This document shows positions 1 to 8,206 of a stretch of DNA of 34,452 nucleotides, one piece after another. Each line of letters starts with the position of its first letter. The first letter of the stretch is position 1. Location: NCBI GenBank assembly GCA_019308995.1, contig JAFDHD010000021.1:1-34452 (forward strand), in the 5' to 3' direction. The notes below the pieces were generated by a model that was given only the letters and a program-made list of their open reading frames with translations, was not told the origin of the DNA and did no database searches. This DNA comes from Deltaproteobacteria bacterium (GTDB lineage: Bacteria > Desulfobacterota > Desulfarculia > Adiutricales > JAFDHD01). Both the position numbers and the translations under genes were made by a program.

Positions 1-282
1 GAGGGACTGACTTACGCATTGATGATACAGAAGGCCCTGACCGACGCCGACAACGCCGGCGAACTGACGCGGCTCGGAGTTAAAAAGGCCCTGGACAACA
101 TGGTCTGGGATTTTAAGGGATTGTTCGAAGGAAAGACGTTTTCCTACAAGTCCCATACCATCCCCATGTTGAGGATGTTCAAGGCCCATGTCAAAATGGT
201 CGAGGTCAAAGGCAAAAAGTTCCCCACAGGAAAAGTGGTCCCCATTACCGACTGGATCAATACAGACGAGGTTAAGTGGTAG
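1..282 (+). CDS. ABC transporter substrate-binding protein (LivJ-type), C-terminal part
   Basis: This is the last 93 residues of a gene that begins before the window; the frame is open from base 1 to a TAG at 280-282. The visible part has the ending typical of periplasmic branched-chain amino acid/amide-type binding proteins: a segment with KSHTIPMLRMFKAH, then a short strand with VVPITDWI, and a Trp near the C-terminus. The protein would sit in the periplasm and hand substrate to the LivH/LivM permease encoded just downstream. A hairpin at 301-331 separates it from livH, which fits the common arrangement where the binding protein is made in excess of the membrane parts. The true substrate cannot be read from this fragment. 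Family call is fairly secure from context plus the C-terminal pattern. Confidence 0.75.
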   Translation, partial: EGLTYALMIQKALTDADNAGELTRLGVKKALDNMVWDFKGLFEGKTFSYKSHTIPMLRMFKAHVKMVEVKGKKFPTGKVVPITDWINTDEVKW

Positions 283-300
283 ATAGAACGCATCAATACC

Positions 301-331
301 GGATCCCACATGGCATGACCGTGTGGGATCC
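301..331 (+). terminator. Hairpin after substrate-binding protein gene
   Basis: A perfect 10-bp inverted repeat (GGATCCCACA at 301-310, TGTGGGATCC at 322-331) with an 11-base loop lies 18 bases past the stop codon. Only a short TTT run follows, so it may be a weak terminator or an RNA-stabilising 3' hairpin that lowers expression of the downstream livHFGM genes relative to the binding protein. Confidence 0.55.
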
Positions 332-500
332 TTTCCAATAATCACGGCCTGTACTGAAATAATATCATGCCTGCTTCATGGCAAAGGCTAGGATCAAGGC
401 AGGGAGGAACCGCCCGCGCTATCGGTGCACAGGTCGGCGAGCGAACTCAGGATCGAAAGACGTCCAGTGAAATATAAATACTAACATCCGAGGGGTCACT

Positions 501-1568
501 ATGATTGGTCTTTTGCAGGCTCTGGGCAATGGCATCTTAATCGGTTTGGTTTATGCACTTTTGGGTCTTTGTATCGTTATTATCTTCAAGGCCTCAGAGG
601 CCTTTAACTTCGCCATCGGAGAGTTTCTGGTTATCGGCTCCTTCCTTTTTTACATCCTGTTTTTTGATAAAAATCTTTCCTTGAGTAGAGCTCTCGTCTT
701 AGGAATTCTGATTTTTATATTTTTCTCTTATGTACTGATCTTCGATAGGAATCTTCACTTTATTATTTCTCTTCTCATTGGGCTGGTGGCCGGTTTTTCA
801 ACCTTTTACATAATTTTTTATGGTCTGAATCTTCCGTCCCTCCTTGCCAACCCCCTTCTTCGTTTCATTGTCGCACTACCCTTGGGGCTGGCCGCCGCGG
901 GCATGGTGGGATTAATTATTGAACGGCTGACCATCAAACCCCTGCTCGGACGGAATCCTATCTCCATGACCATGGTCGCCCTCGGATTGATCTTCTTTTT
1001 AAGGGCATCTGTTCAGCTTATTTTTGGATCGGACACGTACTCTTTCTTTCTCGATCTGCCAGACATTACTTTAGAAAGAGGAGATTTCCTGTTCCTGTCC
1101 GATCCGACCTGGGCTGGAATTCTCTCTATAATAACGTTTGGGTTGGTGATCTTCTTTCTTTTTCGCACGCGCTGGGGGCTGGCCATTCGAGCCGTCTCCG
1201 AGGACCAGGCCAAGGCTATGGCCTTTGGCATAGACGCCCGCTTCATATTACTTATGATCTGGGCCATCAGCGCAGTCTGCATCGCCGTGGCCGGGATCAT
1301 GATTTCCAACTTCGGCGCCCTGGCCTTTGGCTCCGGAATCGTGGGCATGCGGGCCATCCCGGTCGTGCTCATTGGCGGGATGGACAGCATTGGCGGCGCC
1401 CTGGTCGGCGGGATCATTATAGGCGTCTGTGAGGCCCTGGCCGGCGCCTATATAGAGCCCATGGGTCTGATCGGTTTCAAGGATGTGGCCCCCTATTTTC
1501 TGATGCTGATCGTGCTTTTCTTCCGGCCCTACGGCCTCTTCGGGACCGTTCGCATCGAGAGGGTTTAG
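501..1568 (+). CDS. livH: Branched-chain amino acid-type ABC transporter permease LivH, with an inserted hydrophobic segment
   Basis: Integral inner-membrane permease of a HAAT/Liv-type ABC importer. The start ATG at 501 follows GAGGGG (490-495) at 5 bases. The N-terminus (GLLQALGNGILIGLVYALLG) and the second half with RWGLAIRAVSED, IGGMDSIGGALVGG and the terminal FFRPYGLFG pattern are characteristic of LivH. At 355 residues it is about 60 longer than usual; the extra part is a very hydrophobic stretch at about residues 55-115, which looks like one or two added membrane spans, and the DNA there (about 680-850) is more AT-rich than the rest of the gene. livF follows after two bases, so the genes are co-transcribed. 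The substrate is unknown; an acyl-CoA ligase within the same operon suggests an organic acid rather than an amino acid, which is inference. Confidence 0.9.
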   Translation: MIGLLQALGNGILIGLVYALLGLCIVIIFKASEAFNFAIGEFLVIGSFLFYILFFDKNLSLSRALVLGILIFIFFSYVLIFDRNLHFIISLLIGLVAGFSTFYIIFYGLNLPSLLANPLLRFIVALPLGLAAAGMVGLIIERLTIKPLLGRNPISMTMVALGLIFFLRASVQLIFGSDTYSFFLDLPDITLERGDFLFLSDPTWAGILSIITFGLVIFFLFRTRWGLAIRAVSEDQAKAMAFGIDARFILLMIWAISAVCIAVAGIMISNFGALAFGSGIVGMRAIPVVLIGGMDSIGGALVGGIIIGVCEALAGAYIEPMGLIGFKDVAPYFLMLIVLFFRPYGLFGTVRIERV

Positions 1569-1570
1569 GC

Positions 1571-2356
1571 ATGCTGGCTATTGAAAACTTAAGAGTCGTT
1601 TATCACGACGTGATCTCTGTTTTGAACGGGATGTCCCTGGAGATCAAGGATGGCGAGATCCTGGTCATCATCGGGGCCAACGGTGCGGGTAAGACCACCC
1701 TCCTGCGCGCCATTGCGGGCATGATTGACTTTTACGATGGCGACATCATTGACGGCGATATCAAAATGAACGGGGCCTCCATCAAGGGGCTGGATGCCAC
1801 CGATATTATGAAACGATACGGCCTGACCTATGTCATGGAAGATCGGCCGGTCTTCTGGTACCTGACCATCGAAGAAAACCTGGCCGCCGCCTCTTACTCC
1901 CGATGGGACAGACAGGTGAAGGCCGATATGGAGCAGGTCTTCGAGTACTTCCCGGTGCTCGGACCCCTGAAAAACAAGAGGGCCGGCTATGCTTCGGGTG
2001 GTGAACAACAGATGCTCGCCATTGGTATGGCCCTCATGACCAAGCCCAAGATGATGCTCCTGGATGAGCCTTCCCTGGGACTGGCCCCCCTGATCACCGA
2101 GGAGCTCTTCAGTATCATTAAGCGGCTCAACGAGGCAGGGATCACCATCATGCTCGTGGAGCAAAACGCCTTTGCCGCCCTCAATATCGGCACACGCGGC
2201 TATGTTATCGAGATGGGGCGCATCGTTCTTGAAGGCAAGGCGGATGAGCTTCTGGAAAACGAGGACGTCCGGGAGTTCTATCTGGGATCGGGGGAAAAGG
2301 AACGAAAAAGCTACAAGGACGCCAAACGATACAAGAGACGGAAACGATGGCTATAA
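1571..2356 (+). CDS. livF: Liv-type ABC transporter ATP-binding protein LivF
   Basis: Cytoplasmic ATPase subunit that powers the LivH/LivM permease. It carries Walker A (GANGAGKTT, about residues 36-44), an ABC signature in the form ASGGEQQ, Walker B with MMLLDEPSLGLAP, and the H-loop equivalent replaced by Gln in VEQNAFAAL, as is usual for LivF. The body matches LivF length, but the C-terminus ends in a lysine/arginine-rich tail of about 20 residues. The ATG at 1571 lies 7 bases after AGAGGG (1558-1563). Its last 10 bases overlap the start of livG, indicating translational coupling. Confidence 0.93.
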   Translation: MLAIENLRVVYHDVISVLNGMSLEIKDGEILVIIGANGAGKTTLLRAIAGMIDFYDGDIIDGDIKMNGASIKGLDATDIMKRYGLTYVMEDRPVFWYLTIEENLAAASYSRWDRQVKADMEQVFEYFPVLGPLKNKRAGYASGGEQQMLAIGMALMTKPKMMLLDEPSLGLAPLITEELFSIIKRLNEAGITIMLVEQNAFAALNIGTRGYVIEMGRIVLEGKADELLENEDVREFYLGSGEKERKSYKDAKRYKRRKRWL

Positions 2357-3135
2357 ACGCAGCGAAAGACGGCATCCTTTTAGAGATAGAAGATCTGCAC
2401 CTCTCTTTTGGAGGCATAAAGGTGCTGAGTGATATCAATCTCTCGGTGCGAAGCGGCGAGATCTTCTCAATAATCGGGCCCAACGGCGCAGGCAAGACAA
2501 GCTTGATCAACTGCATCAATATGCATTACCGGCCGGATCGAGGTCGCATCACCTTTGATGGAAGGAAATTGGAAGGCATTAAGCCCCACGTTGTGGCCAC
2601 CCTTGGAATAGCCCGGACCTTCCAGAAGGTGGAGCTTTTTCAGGGCATGACCGTGCTGGACAATATCAAACTGGGCCGTCACTTCCTCATGAAGTTTTCG
2701 CTCCTGGGCAGCTTTCTTCGGCTGCCCAACGTCTATCGCGACGAAATGAAGCACCGCCAGCAAATCGAGGAGGAGATCATTGATTTTATGGGCCTTTCAA
2801 GCTTTCGCTACACCCCGGTCGGGATCCTTCCCTTTGGCGTTCGGAAGCGGGTGGATATGGCCCGGGCCCTGGCCATGAAACCGAAGCTGCTCCTTCTGGA
2901 TGAGGTCATGGCCGGAATGGCCGTTGAGGAGAAGGAGGATATTGCGAGTTATATCCTGGATGTCCAGCGGGACCTGGGCGTGACCATCGTCTGGATCGAA
3001 CACGACCTGGCCCCGGTCATGGATCTGTCAGACCGCGTCTGCGTCCTGAATTTCGGGATAAAGATCGCGGAAGGAACTCCCTGGGAAGTCCAGAAAGACG
3101 CTCAGGTCATCGAGGCCTATCTGGGGAGGCAGTAG
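2347..3135 (+). CDS. livG: Liv-type ABC transporter ATP-binding protein LivG
   Basis: Second ATPase of the importer. Walker A is GPNGAGKTS; the Q-loop region contains IARTFQKVELF, the classic LivG pattern; Walker B is LLLLDEVMAGM and the H-loop has WIEHDL. The signature position reads LPFGVRKRVDMARAL, so the canonical LSGGQ is changed; LivG proteins normally have LPYGQQR-like sequence here, so this is family-typical rather than a defect. Length (262) is normal for LivG. The start overlaps the end of livF, and the acyl-CoA ligase gene begins 49 bases downstream. Confidence 0.93.
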   Translation: MAINAAKDGILLEIEDLHLSFGGIKVLSDINLSVRSGEIFSIIGPNGAGKTSLINCINMHYRPDRGRITFDGRKLEGIKPHVVATLGIARTFQKVELFQGMTVLDNIKLGRHFLMKFSLLGSFLRLPNVYRDEMKHRQQIEEEIIDFMGLSSFRYTPVGILPFGVRKRVDMARALAMKPKLLLLDEVMAGMAVEEKEDIASYILDVQRDLGVTIVWIEHDLAPVMDLSDRVCVLNFGIKIAEGTPWEVQKDAQVIEAYLGRQ

Positions 3136-3184
3136 GAATAAAACAAATATTATAAAAGATTATTCAAGTAGATATGGTGAGATT

Positions 3185-5092
3185 ATGCTTGAGGATATCT
3201 TAATCGGTCTTATCGTCAAGAATGCGGCTGAGATTCCGGATGAGGTCGCCATTCGGGAGAAGAGGTATGGCGTCTGGAGTCCAATGACCTGGCGTGAGTT
3301 TCAGGAGGACGTGCAGCGTTTTGCCTTGGGCCTGAGGGCCTTGGGGTTTCAGACAGACGACAAACTGACCATCATCGGGGACAACAAACCGGAATGGATC
3401 ATCGCCGAGTTTGGATGCATGGCGGCCGGAGGTATCCCCACCGGTGTATATCCTGACAGCCTGGCTGAGGAGATGGCCTACCTGATCATTTATTCTGACT
3501 CCAGATTCCTGGTGGCCCGGGATCAGGAACAGGTGGACAAGGTTCTGGCGATCTGGGAAAAAATCAAGGCTGGGGTCGAGAAGGTCATTGTCTGGGATTC
3601 TCGCGGCATGAGCCATTATTACGAGGAATACCCCTTCCTGGAGCGGTTTGAAACAGTACTTCAGATTGGGGCTGAAGCAGAAGCGGATCAGAAGGATTAC
3701 CTGCTGAAAAAAGCCGAGGCGATTGATCCGGCTCAAGCGGCCATAATGCTGCCCACCTCAGGAACGACCGCCGAGCCAAAGCTTTCTGTCCTCAGCCACC
3801 AGAACCTCATCCAGGCCTCTGAAAGCTACGGCCGGATGGTGAACATGAAAAGAGGGGATGAACTTCTCTCTATCGCCCCCCTGGCCTGGATCGGGGAGCA
3901 GCTCTATACCGTGACCCGGTGGCTGATGGTCGGGGCTCATTATAGTTTCCCGGAGGAAACCGAAACACTCCGCAAAGACCTCATCGAACTTCAGCCTTTC
4001 TATTTCGGCGGAACTCCAGCCACCTGGGAGTTTCTCATCTCCACCATCCAGGCCGCCATGGACAATGCCGATTTCTTCAAACGATATTTTTATAACCTGG
4101 CCACCCGGACGGCCCTGAAACACACCGAGGCCGAACTGACCGGCGAGAAGGCCGGGGCATGGAACCGAATTCTTTTTCACCTGCTGAATTTTTCTGTTCT
4201 GCGGTCCCTCAAGAACAAGGTCGGCCTGGGACGGGTGAAAATGGCTGTTACCGGCGGCGGGGCCATTTCACCGGAGGTCTTCAAGTATTTCAAGTCCCTG
4301 GGGATTGATCTGCGCCAGGTTTACGGCCAGACTGAATGTGCTGGCATCGCCACCACCCACTGGGAGGACGACGTCAGGCCCGAGACGGTCGGGGTGCCGA
4401 TCCCTGACGTTGAGGTCAAGGTCTCTGAGGACGGCGAGATTCTGGTGAAGGGATCAAATCTCCACCTTGGGTACTATAAAAAAGACAAAGACACTCAGGA
4501 GGGCTTTACCGAGGACGGTTACCTTCGCACGGGTGACGCCGGATATTTCGGCGAGGATGGACATCTTTACGTCTTCGACCGCTTCAAGGACATCATGACC
4601 CTTGAGGATGGCACCAGATTTGCCCCGCAGGACATAGAGACCCGGCTCAAGTTCAGCCCTTACATCTATGAGGTCATGGTCTGCGGGGCGGAGAAGCCCT
4701 ACGTTGTAGCCATTGTGAGCATTGATCTCGAAAACGTTGGAAACTGGGCCAAAAAAAGAGGCATGTCCTATACCACCTTCCAGGACCTCTCTCAAAGGCC
4801 TGAGATCTACGAGCTGGTTCAGAAAGAAATCCAGAAGCTGTGCGAACGATTTCCAGAAAACATCAGGATAAAGCGATTCGCCATCCTCCTCAAGGAGCTT
4901 CATCCTGACGACGGCGAACTGACCAGAACGAGAAAGGTCAGGCGGGCCTTTGTCACCGAGAGATACAGCGCTCTGATCAATGATCTTTATGAATCTCAAA
5001 AGGAACATCATTTTGATATTGAGATACGCTATGAAGACGGTCGAATCTCCACCTTTAAGGGGACGGTTGCCATCGAGGGGGTCTATTCGTGA
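3185..5092 (+). CDS. AMP-forming acyl-CoA synthetase (long-chain fatty-acid-CoA ligase type) within the liv operon
   Basis: Adenylate-forming enzyme expected to convert a carboxylic acid, ATP and CoA to acyl-CoA, AMP and PPi in the cytoplasm. The P-loop motif TSGTTAEPK is at residues 191-199, the YGQTECAG adenine-binding motif is present, followed by the YLRTGDAGYF aspartate motif and the DRFKD hinge. The C-terminal LTRTRKVRR region is typical of the long-chain/FadD15-like group, as is the 635-residue length. ATG at 3185 is preceded by a modest GGTGAG site. Its TGA overlaps the GTG start of livM (GTGA at 5089-5092), so the ligase is truly embedded in the transporter operon. This suggests uptake coupled to CoA activation of an organic acid; substrate chain length and type are not determinable here. 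Confidence 0.9.
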   Translation: MLEDILIGLIVKNAAEIPDEVAIREKRYGVWSPMTWREFQEDVQRFALGLRALGFQTDDKLTIIGDNKPEWIIAEFGCMAAGGIPTGVYPDSLAEEMAYLIIYSDSRFLVARDQEQVDKVLAIWEKIKAGVEKVIVWDSRGMSHYYEEYPFLERFETVLQIGAEAEADQKDYLLKKAEAIDPAQAAIMLPTSGTTAEPKLSVLSHQNLIQASESYGRMVNMKRGDELLSIAPLAWIGEQLYTVTRWLMVGAHYSFPEETETLRKDLIELQPFYFGGTPATWEFLISTIQAAMDNADFFKRYFYNLATRTALKHTEAELTGEKAGAWNRILFHLLNFSVLRSLKNKVGLGRVKMAVTGGGAISPEVFKYFKSLGIDLRQVYGQTECAGIATTHWEDDVRPETVGVPIPDVEVKVSEDGEILVKGSNLHLGYYKKDKDTQEGFTEDGYLRTGDAGYFGEDGHLYVFDRFKDIMTLEDGTRFAPQDIETRLKFSPYIYEVMVCGAEKPYVVAIVSIDLENVGNWAKKRGMSYTTFQDLSQRPEIYELVQKEIQKLCERFPENIRIKRFAILLKELHPDDGELTRTRKVRRAFVTERYSALINDLYESQKEHHFDIEIRYEDGRISTFKGTVAIEGVYS

Positions 5093-6192
5093 AATCCTTG
5101 TCTGAGGTCTATAGCTCCATTTTTTCTTCCACTGCTGTCTTTAGCTATCGGGAGGACGAAAGGATCTTTCGCACCCTGTTCAAAAGGGTGTGGTTTACCA
5201 TTCTTCTTATCCTGGCTGTGATAACAGTGATTGGATCAACCTTCGGGATCGGCGCCAACGAGTATCATTATTTTATTCTGAACCTGATTCTGATCAATCT
5301 CATTGCGGCCATAGGCCTCAACCTCCTGATGGGCTTTACCGGGCTTCTTTCCCTCGGCCATGCCGCTTTCATGGGCGTCGGCGCTTACACTTCCGCCCTT
5401 CTTATTACCAAAGTCGGATGCCCCTTTGTACTGTCGGTGGTGCTGGCCGGTCTGGTGGCTGCCTTGTTCGGACTCATCGTGGGAATTCCTTCCCTGCGCA
5501 TCAAGGGTTTCTATCTCATGGTCGCTACCGTGGCCTTCCAGATCGTGATCGAATATCTCATCATCCACTGGGACGGCCTGACTCGAGGCATCCGGGGGAT
5601 CGAGCTTCCAACGCCCGCTTTTTTTGGAATCTCACTCGAAAGTAACCAGGCCTTCTGCATGTTCCTCTTCGTGGTGACGGTTTTTTTGATGTGGGGCGCA
5701 AAAAATATTACCCGCTCCAAGATCGGTCGCGCCTTCATCGCCATACGGGACAACGATGTCTCCGCTGAAATCATCGGCATACCGATCTTCCGTTACAAGC
5801 TCCTGGCCTTTGCCATCAGTGCTTTTTACGCCGGTGTCGCCGGTGCGCTCTATGCCTCGCTGCTCAGAACGGCCATCCCTGAAGACTACGTCTTTTATAA
5901 CTCCATCATCCTGCTGGCCATGGTTTTGATTGGAGGTCTCGGGTTTCTAATCGGTACGGTCTTCGGCGTCATTTTCATTACCCTGATACCCGTTCTGCTG
6001 GATTTAATTGTGGCCTATCTGGCCCAGGTCTATGACCCCAATATAACCATGTTCCTTGGACCGATGAAGGAACTGGTCTTCGGCGGGCTGATTGTTCTGT
6101 TCATCATTTTCAGGCCGGAAGGACTGGTGGGGGTATGGATCAGGATACGGGATTACTTCCGGATCTGGCCCCTGCCTTACATCTCGGAGTAG
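5089..6192 (+). CDS. livM: Branched-chain amino acid-type ABC transporter permease LivM
   Basis: Second integral membrane permease of the Liv importer. Diagnostic features are the NLLMGFTGLLSLGHAAFMG segment, GIPSLRIKGFYLMVATVAFQ, the IGRAFIAIRDND cytoplasmic loop that contacts the ATPase, and the C-terminal FRPEGLVG. About eight to nine hydrophobic spans are visible. It has a roughly 30-residue polar N-terminal extension before the first span. The start is GTG at 5089, overlapping the stop of the acyl-CoA ligase gene. Together with livH, livF and livG it completes the importer; the order H-F-G-ligase-M differs from the E. coli order. Confidence 0.93.
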   Translation: MKSLSEVYSSIFSSTAVFSYREDERIFRTLFKRVWFTILLILAVITVIGSTFGIGANEYHYFILNLILINLIAAIGLNLLMGFTGLLSLGHAAFMGVGAYTSALLITKVGCPFVLSVVLAGLVAALFGLIVGIPSLRIKGFYLMVATVAFQIVIEYLIIHWDGLTRGIRGIELPTPAFFGISLESNQAFCMFLFVVTVFLMWGAKNITRSKIGRAFIAIRDNDVSAEIIGIPIFRYKLLAFAISAFYAGVAGALYASLLRTAIPEDYVFYNSIILLAMVLIGGLGFLIGTVFGVIFITLIPVLLDLIVAYLAQVYDPNITMFLGPMKELVFGGLIVLFIIFRPEGLVGVWIRIRDYFRIWPLPYISE

Positions 6193-6260
6193 ATTTTCAG
6201 GCTAAAGGATCTCTTGGCTGAGGAAGCATTCGGACCAGCCTCAATAAGGAGTTGAAGACC

Positions 6261-7784
6261 ATGGGAATTCATGATTACACCATATATGATTTCATCTGCC
6301 GCAATGCCCAGCTCTATCCGAATCGCGACTGCATCGTTTACAAGGACACCCGTCTAAGTTTTAAAGACTATAAAGATCAATGCGACCGGCTGGCCGCGGG
6401 TCTCATAAAATCGGGCGTCACTCCAGGCGATCGTTTAGGCGTGGTGGCCCATAACAGCGATGAGTTCATGTTCCTTTACGGGGCGGTCGCAAAGATCGGC
6501 GCCATCATGCTCCCGGTGAACTGGCGTTTTAAACCGGACGAAGTGGAATACGTGCTCAATGACTGCACCCCCAAGGTCGTCTTTGCCAGCTCCGATTACC
6601 AGGAACTGGTTGCAGCAGCGGCCCGAAACGTGAAATCCATTGAAAGGCGCTATACCATTGGCAAAGGCGAAGTCCCGGAAGCGTTTCATCCGTTCGAGGA
6701 GCTGTATTTGGACGACGAGGCGCCAGGAGCAGGGGACGTTTCGGCTGACTCCGGTTTTGTGATCATCCACACGGCCGCGGTTGAGGGGCGGCCCAGAGGG
6801 GCCCTTCTGAGTCAGGCCAACCTTGTCTATTCGAACTTGATGATGGCCGGCCAGTATAATATGGGGATAGACGACTGCTGCGTCGGCGTCCTGCCTTTGT
6901 TTCACATCGCCGGGTTGAACCTGACTCTGGCCACGATGCAGGCTGGAGGAAAGAATGCCATACTCGAACGCTTTGATGCGGAGCTGACCTGCCAGCTCAT
7001 TGACGAGGAGAAAGGCACGGTCTTCTTCAACTTTGCCCCGATCCTGAAAATGGTCATGGACAAGTATGAGGAAGGCTCCTATGACTTCTCGAGTCTGCGG
7101 CACGTCACGGGCCTCGATCATCCAGACAATATTACCCGGTTCCTCAAACTTGTGCCAAAGGTCACCTACTGGACCGGTTTCGGACAGACAGAGGCCATGG
7201 TCGTCACCGGAGGCCCTGCTTTTGAAAAACCCGGGAGCGCAGGCAGGCCTTCTCCGCTGGCAAGGGTGGCCCTCTTTGACGACTATGACAACGAGGTTCC
7301 AGTGGGAACTCCTGGAGAGATCTGCGTCCGTTCTCCGGCCGTCTTTCTTGGATACTGGGGATGTGACGAAGACAATGCCTATACCTTCCGGAACGGCTGG
7401 CATCACACCGGAGACATCGGGCGCTTTGACGAGGAGGGGTACCTCTGGTATGTCAAGCGGAAGGCCCAGAAGGAACTCATCAAGCCCGGCGGAGAGAATG
7501 TCTATCCAGCTGAAGTCGAAAAGGTGATCCTGGCACACGAAGCAGTGGCAGAGGTAAGCGTCATCGGGGTCTCGGACGTGCAGTGGGGCGAGGCCATCAA
7601 GGCCGTCTGCGTCCTCAAACCGAGCCAGTCCCTTGAAGATCAGGAACTCATTGACTTCGTAGCCTCCAAGATTGCGCGCTATAAGAAACCGAAATACGTG
7701 ACCTTTGTGGACGCCCTGCCCAGGAATCAGGATGGAGGAATAGATCGAGACCAGGTGAAAAAGGAGCACGGCGGCCGGTATTAA
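6261..7784 (+). CDS. Atypical acyl-CoA ligase-like protein (AMP-binding family), conserved motifs altered
   Basis: A 507-residue member of the adenylate-forming superfamily. ATG at 6261 was chosen because AAGGAG (6246-6251) sits 9 bases upstream; a TTG three codons earlier is less likely. The overall fold signature is intact: PVNWRFKPDEVEYVL near the N-terminus, GFGQTEAM for the adenine site, HHTGDIGRFDEEGYL and the KPGGENVYPAEVE hinge. Two key sites deviate. The P-loop, normally TSGTTGxPKG, reads TAAVEGRPRG at about residues 171-180. The C-terminal motif, normally LPRxxxGKI with the adenylation lysine, reads LPRNQDGGIDR, placing Gly at the lysine position. Similar variants are probably a recognisable subfamily, so it may still be active with other residues or act as a non-canonical ligase. 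It follows livM by 68 bases and could be the last gene of that operon. Confidence 0.8.
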   Translation: MGIHDYTIYDFICRNAQLYPNRDCIVYKDTRLSFKDYKDQCDRLAAGLIKSGVTPGDRLGVVAHNSDEFMFLYGAVAKIGAIMLPVNWRFKPDEVEYVLNDCTPKVVFASSDYQELVAAAARNVKSIERRYTIGKGEVPEAFHPFEELYLDDEAPGAGDVSADSGFVIIHTAAVEGRPRGALLSQANLVYSNLMMAGQYNMGIDDCCVGVLPLFHIAGLNLTLATMQAGGKNAILERFDAELTCQLIDEEKGTVFFNFAPILKMVMDKYEEGSYDFSSLRHVTGLDHPDNITRFLKLVPKVTYWTGFGQTEAMVVTGGPAFEKPGSAGRPSPLARVALFDDYDNEVPVGTPGEICVRSPAVFLGYWGCDEDNAYTFRNGWHHTGDIGRFDEEGYLWYVKRKAQKELIKPGGENVYPAEVEKVILAHEAVAEVSVIGVSDVQWGEAIKAVCVLKPSQSLEDQELIDFVASKIARYKKPKYVTFVDALPRNQDGGIDRDQVKKEHGGRY

Positions 7785-8206
7785 GGGTTATCTCCCCTAG
7801 CCCCTCAATCAGGATGATATCAATGCTTAAGCAGTCTCTAGGGCCTGCCTTTTAGAGAGCATGACAAAAATACGTTCCGAATGAAAATTTTAGGACTGCT
7901 TCATGGCTGACGCTCCTCGCCATGACATTTTATAACAATATCAAATGGCGTGTCATGGCAGCGCTGCCAGGTCAACCCTCCTTTAGTTTTTTCCAAATTT
8001 TTACCAGTTGCTAGAATCCGCCCATAAGTCTCCCAGATTTTTAGCCTCACTGCTCCCCTGGACCCCCCAGGGCCGTAGATTTCCTCAAAAAGAAGGCCAT
8101 GACCGTTGCTTTTACCACGTCATTCATGGTATCTCCCTGGTAAGTTATTTTAAGGGTCATGAGGAAAAAACGAAAAATAGTATGAGGTATCACCGAGGCT
8201 TAAGGG
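7785..8206. other. 422-bp intergenic region
   Basis: No convincing gene. The only structure seen is an inverted repeat, GCCATGACA (7919-7927) and TGTCATGGC (7951-7959), separated by 23 bases. A short open frame at 8008-8226 has no family features and overlaps the next gene in another frame, so it is not called. Confidence 0.6.

Noticed and set aside
1589-2164. 191-codon reverse frame opposite livF
   Set aside because: Antisense shadow of a clear ABC ATPase gene; no motifs.
2812-2870. Apparent defect of the ABC signature motif in LivG
   Set aside because: LivG proteins typically have a non-LSGGQ sequence at this point; the variant is within the family.
6435-7769. Long (444 codon) reverse frame opposite the second acyl-CoA ligase
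   Set aside because: It mirrors a real gene with full domain evidence on the + strand; the reverse product has no recognisable motifs.
7919-7959. GCCATGACA/TGTCATGGC inverted repeat as terminator or operator
   Set aside because: A 23-base loop, no T run and a single occurrence; recorded in the intergenic note only.
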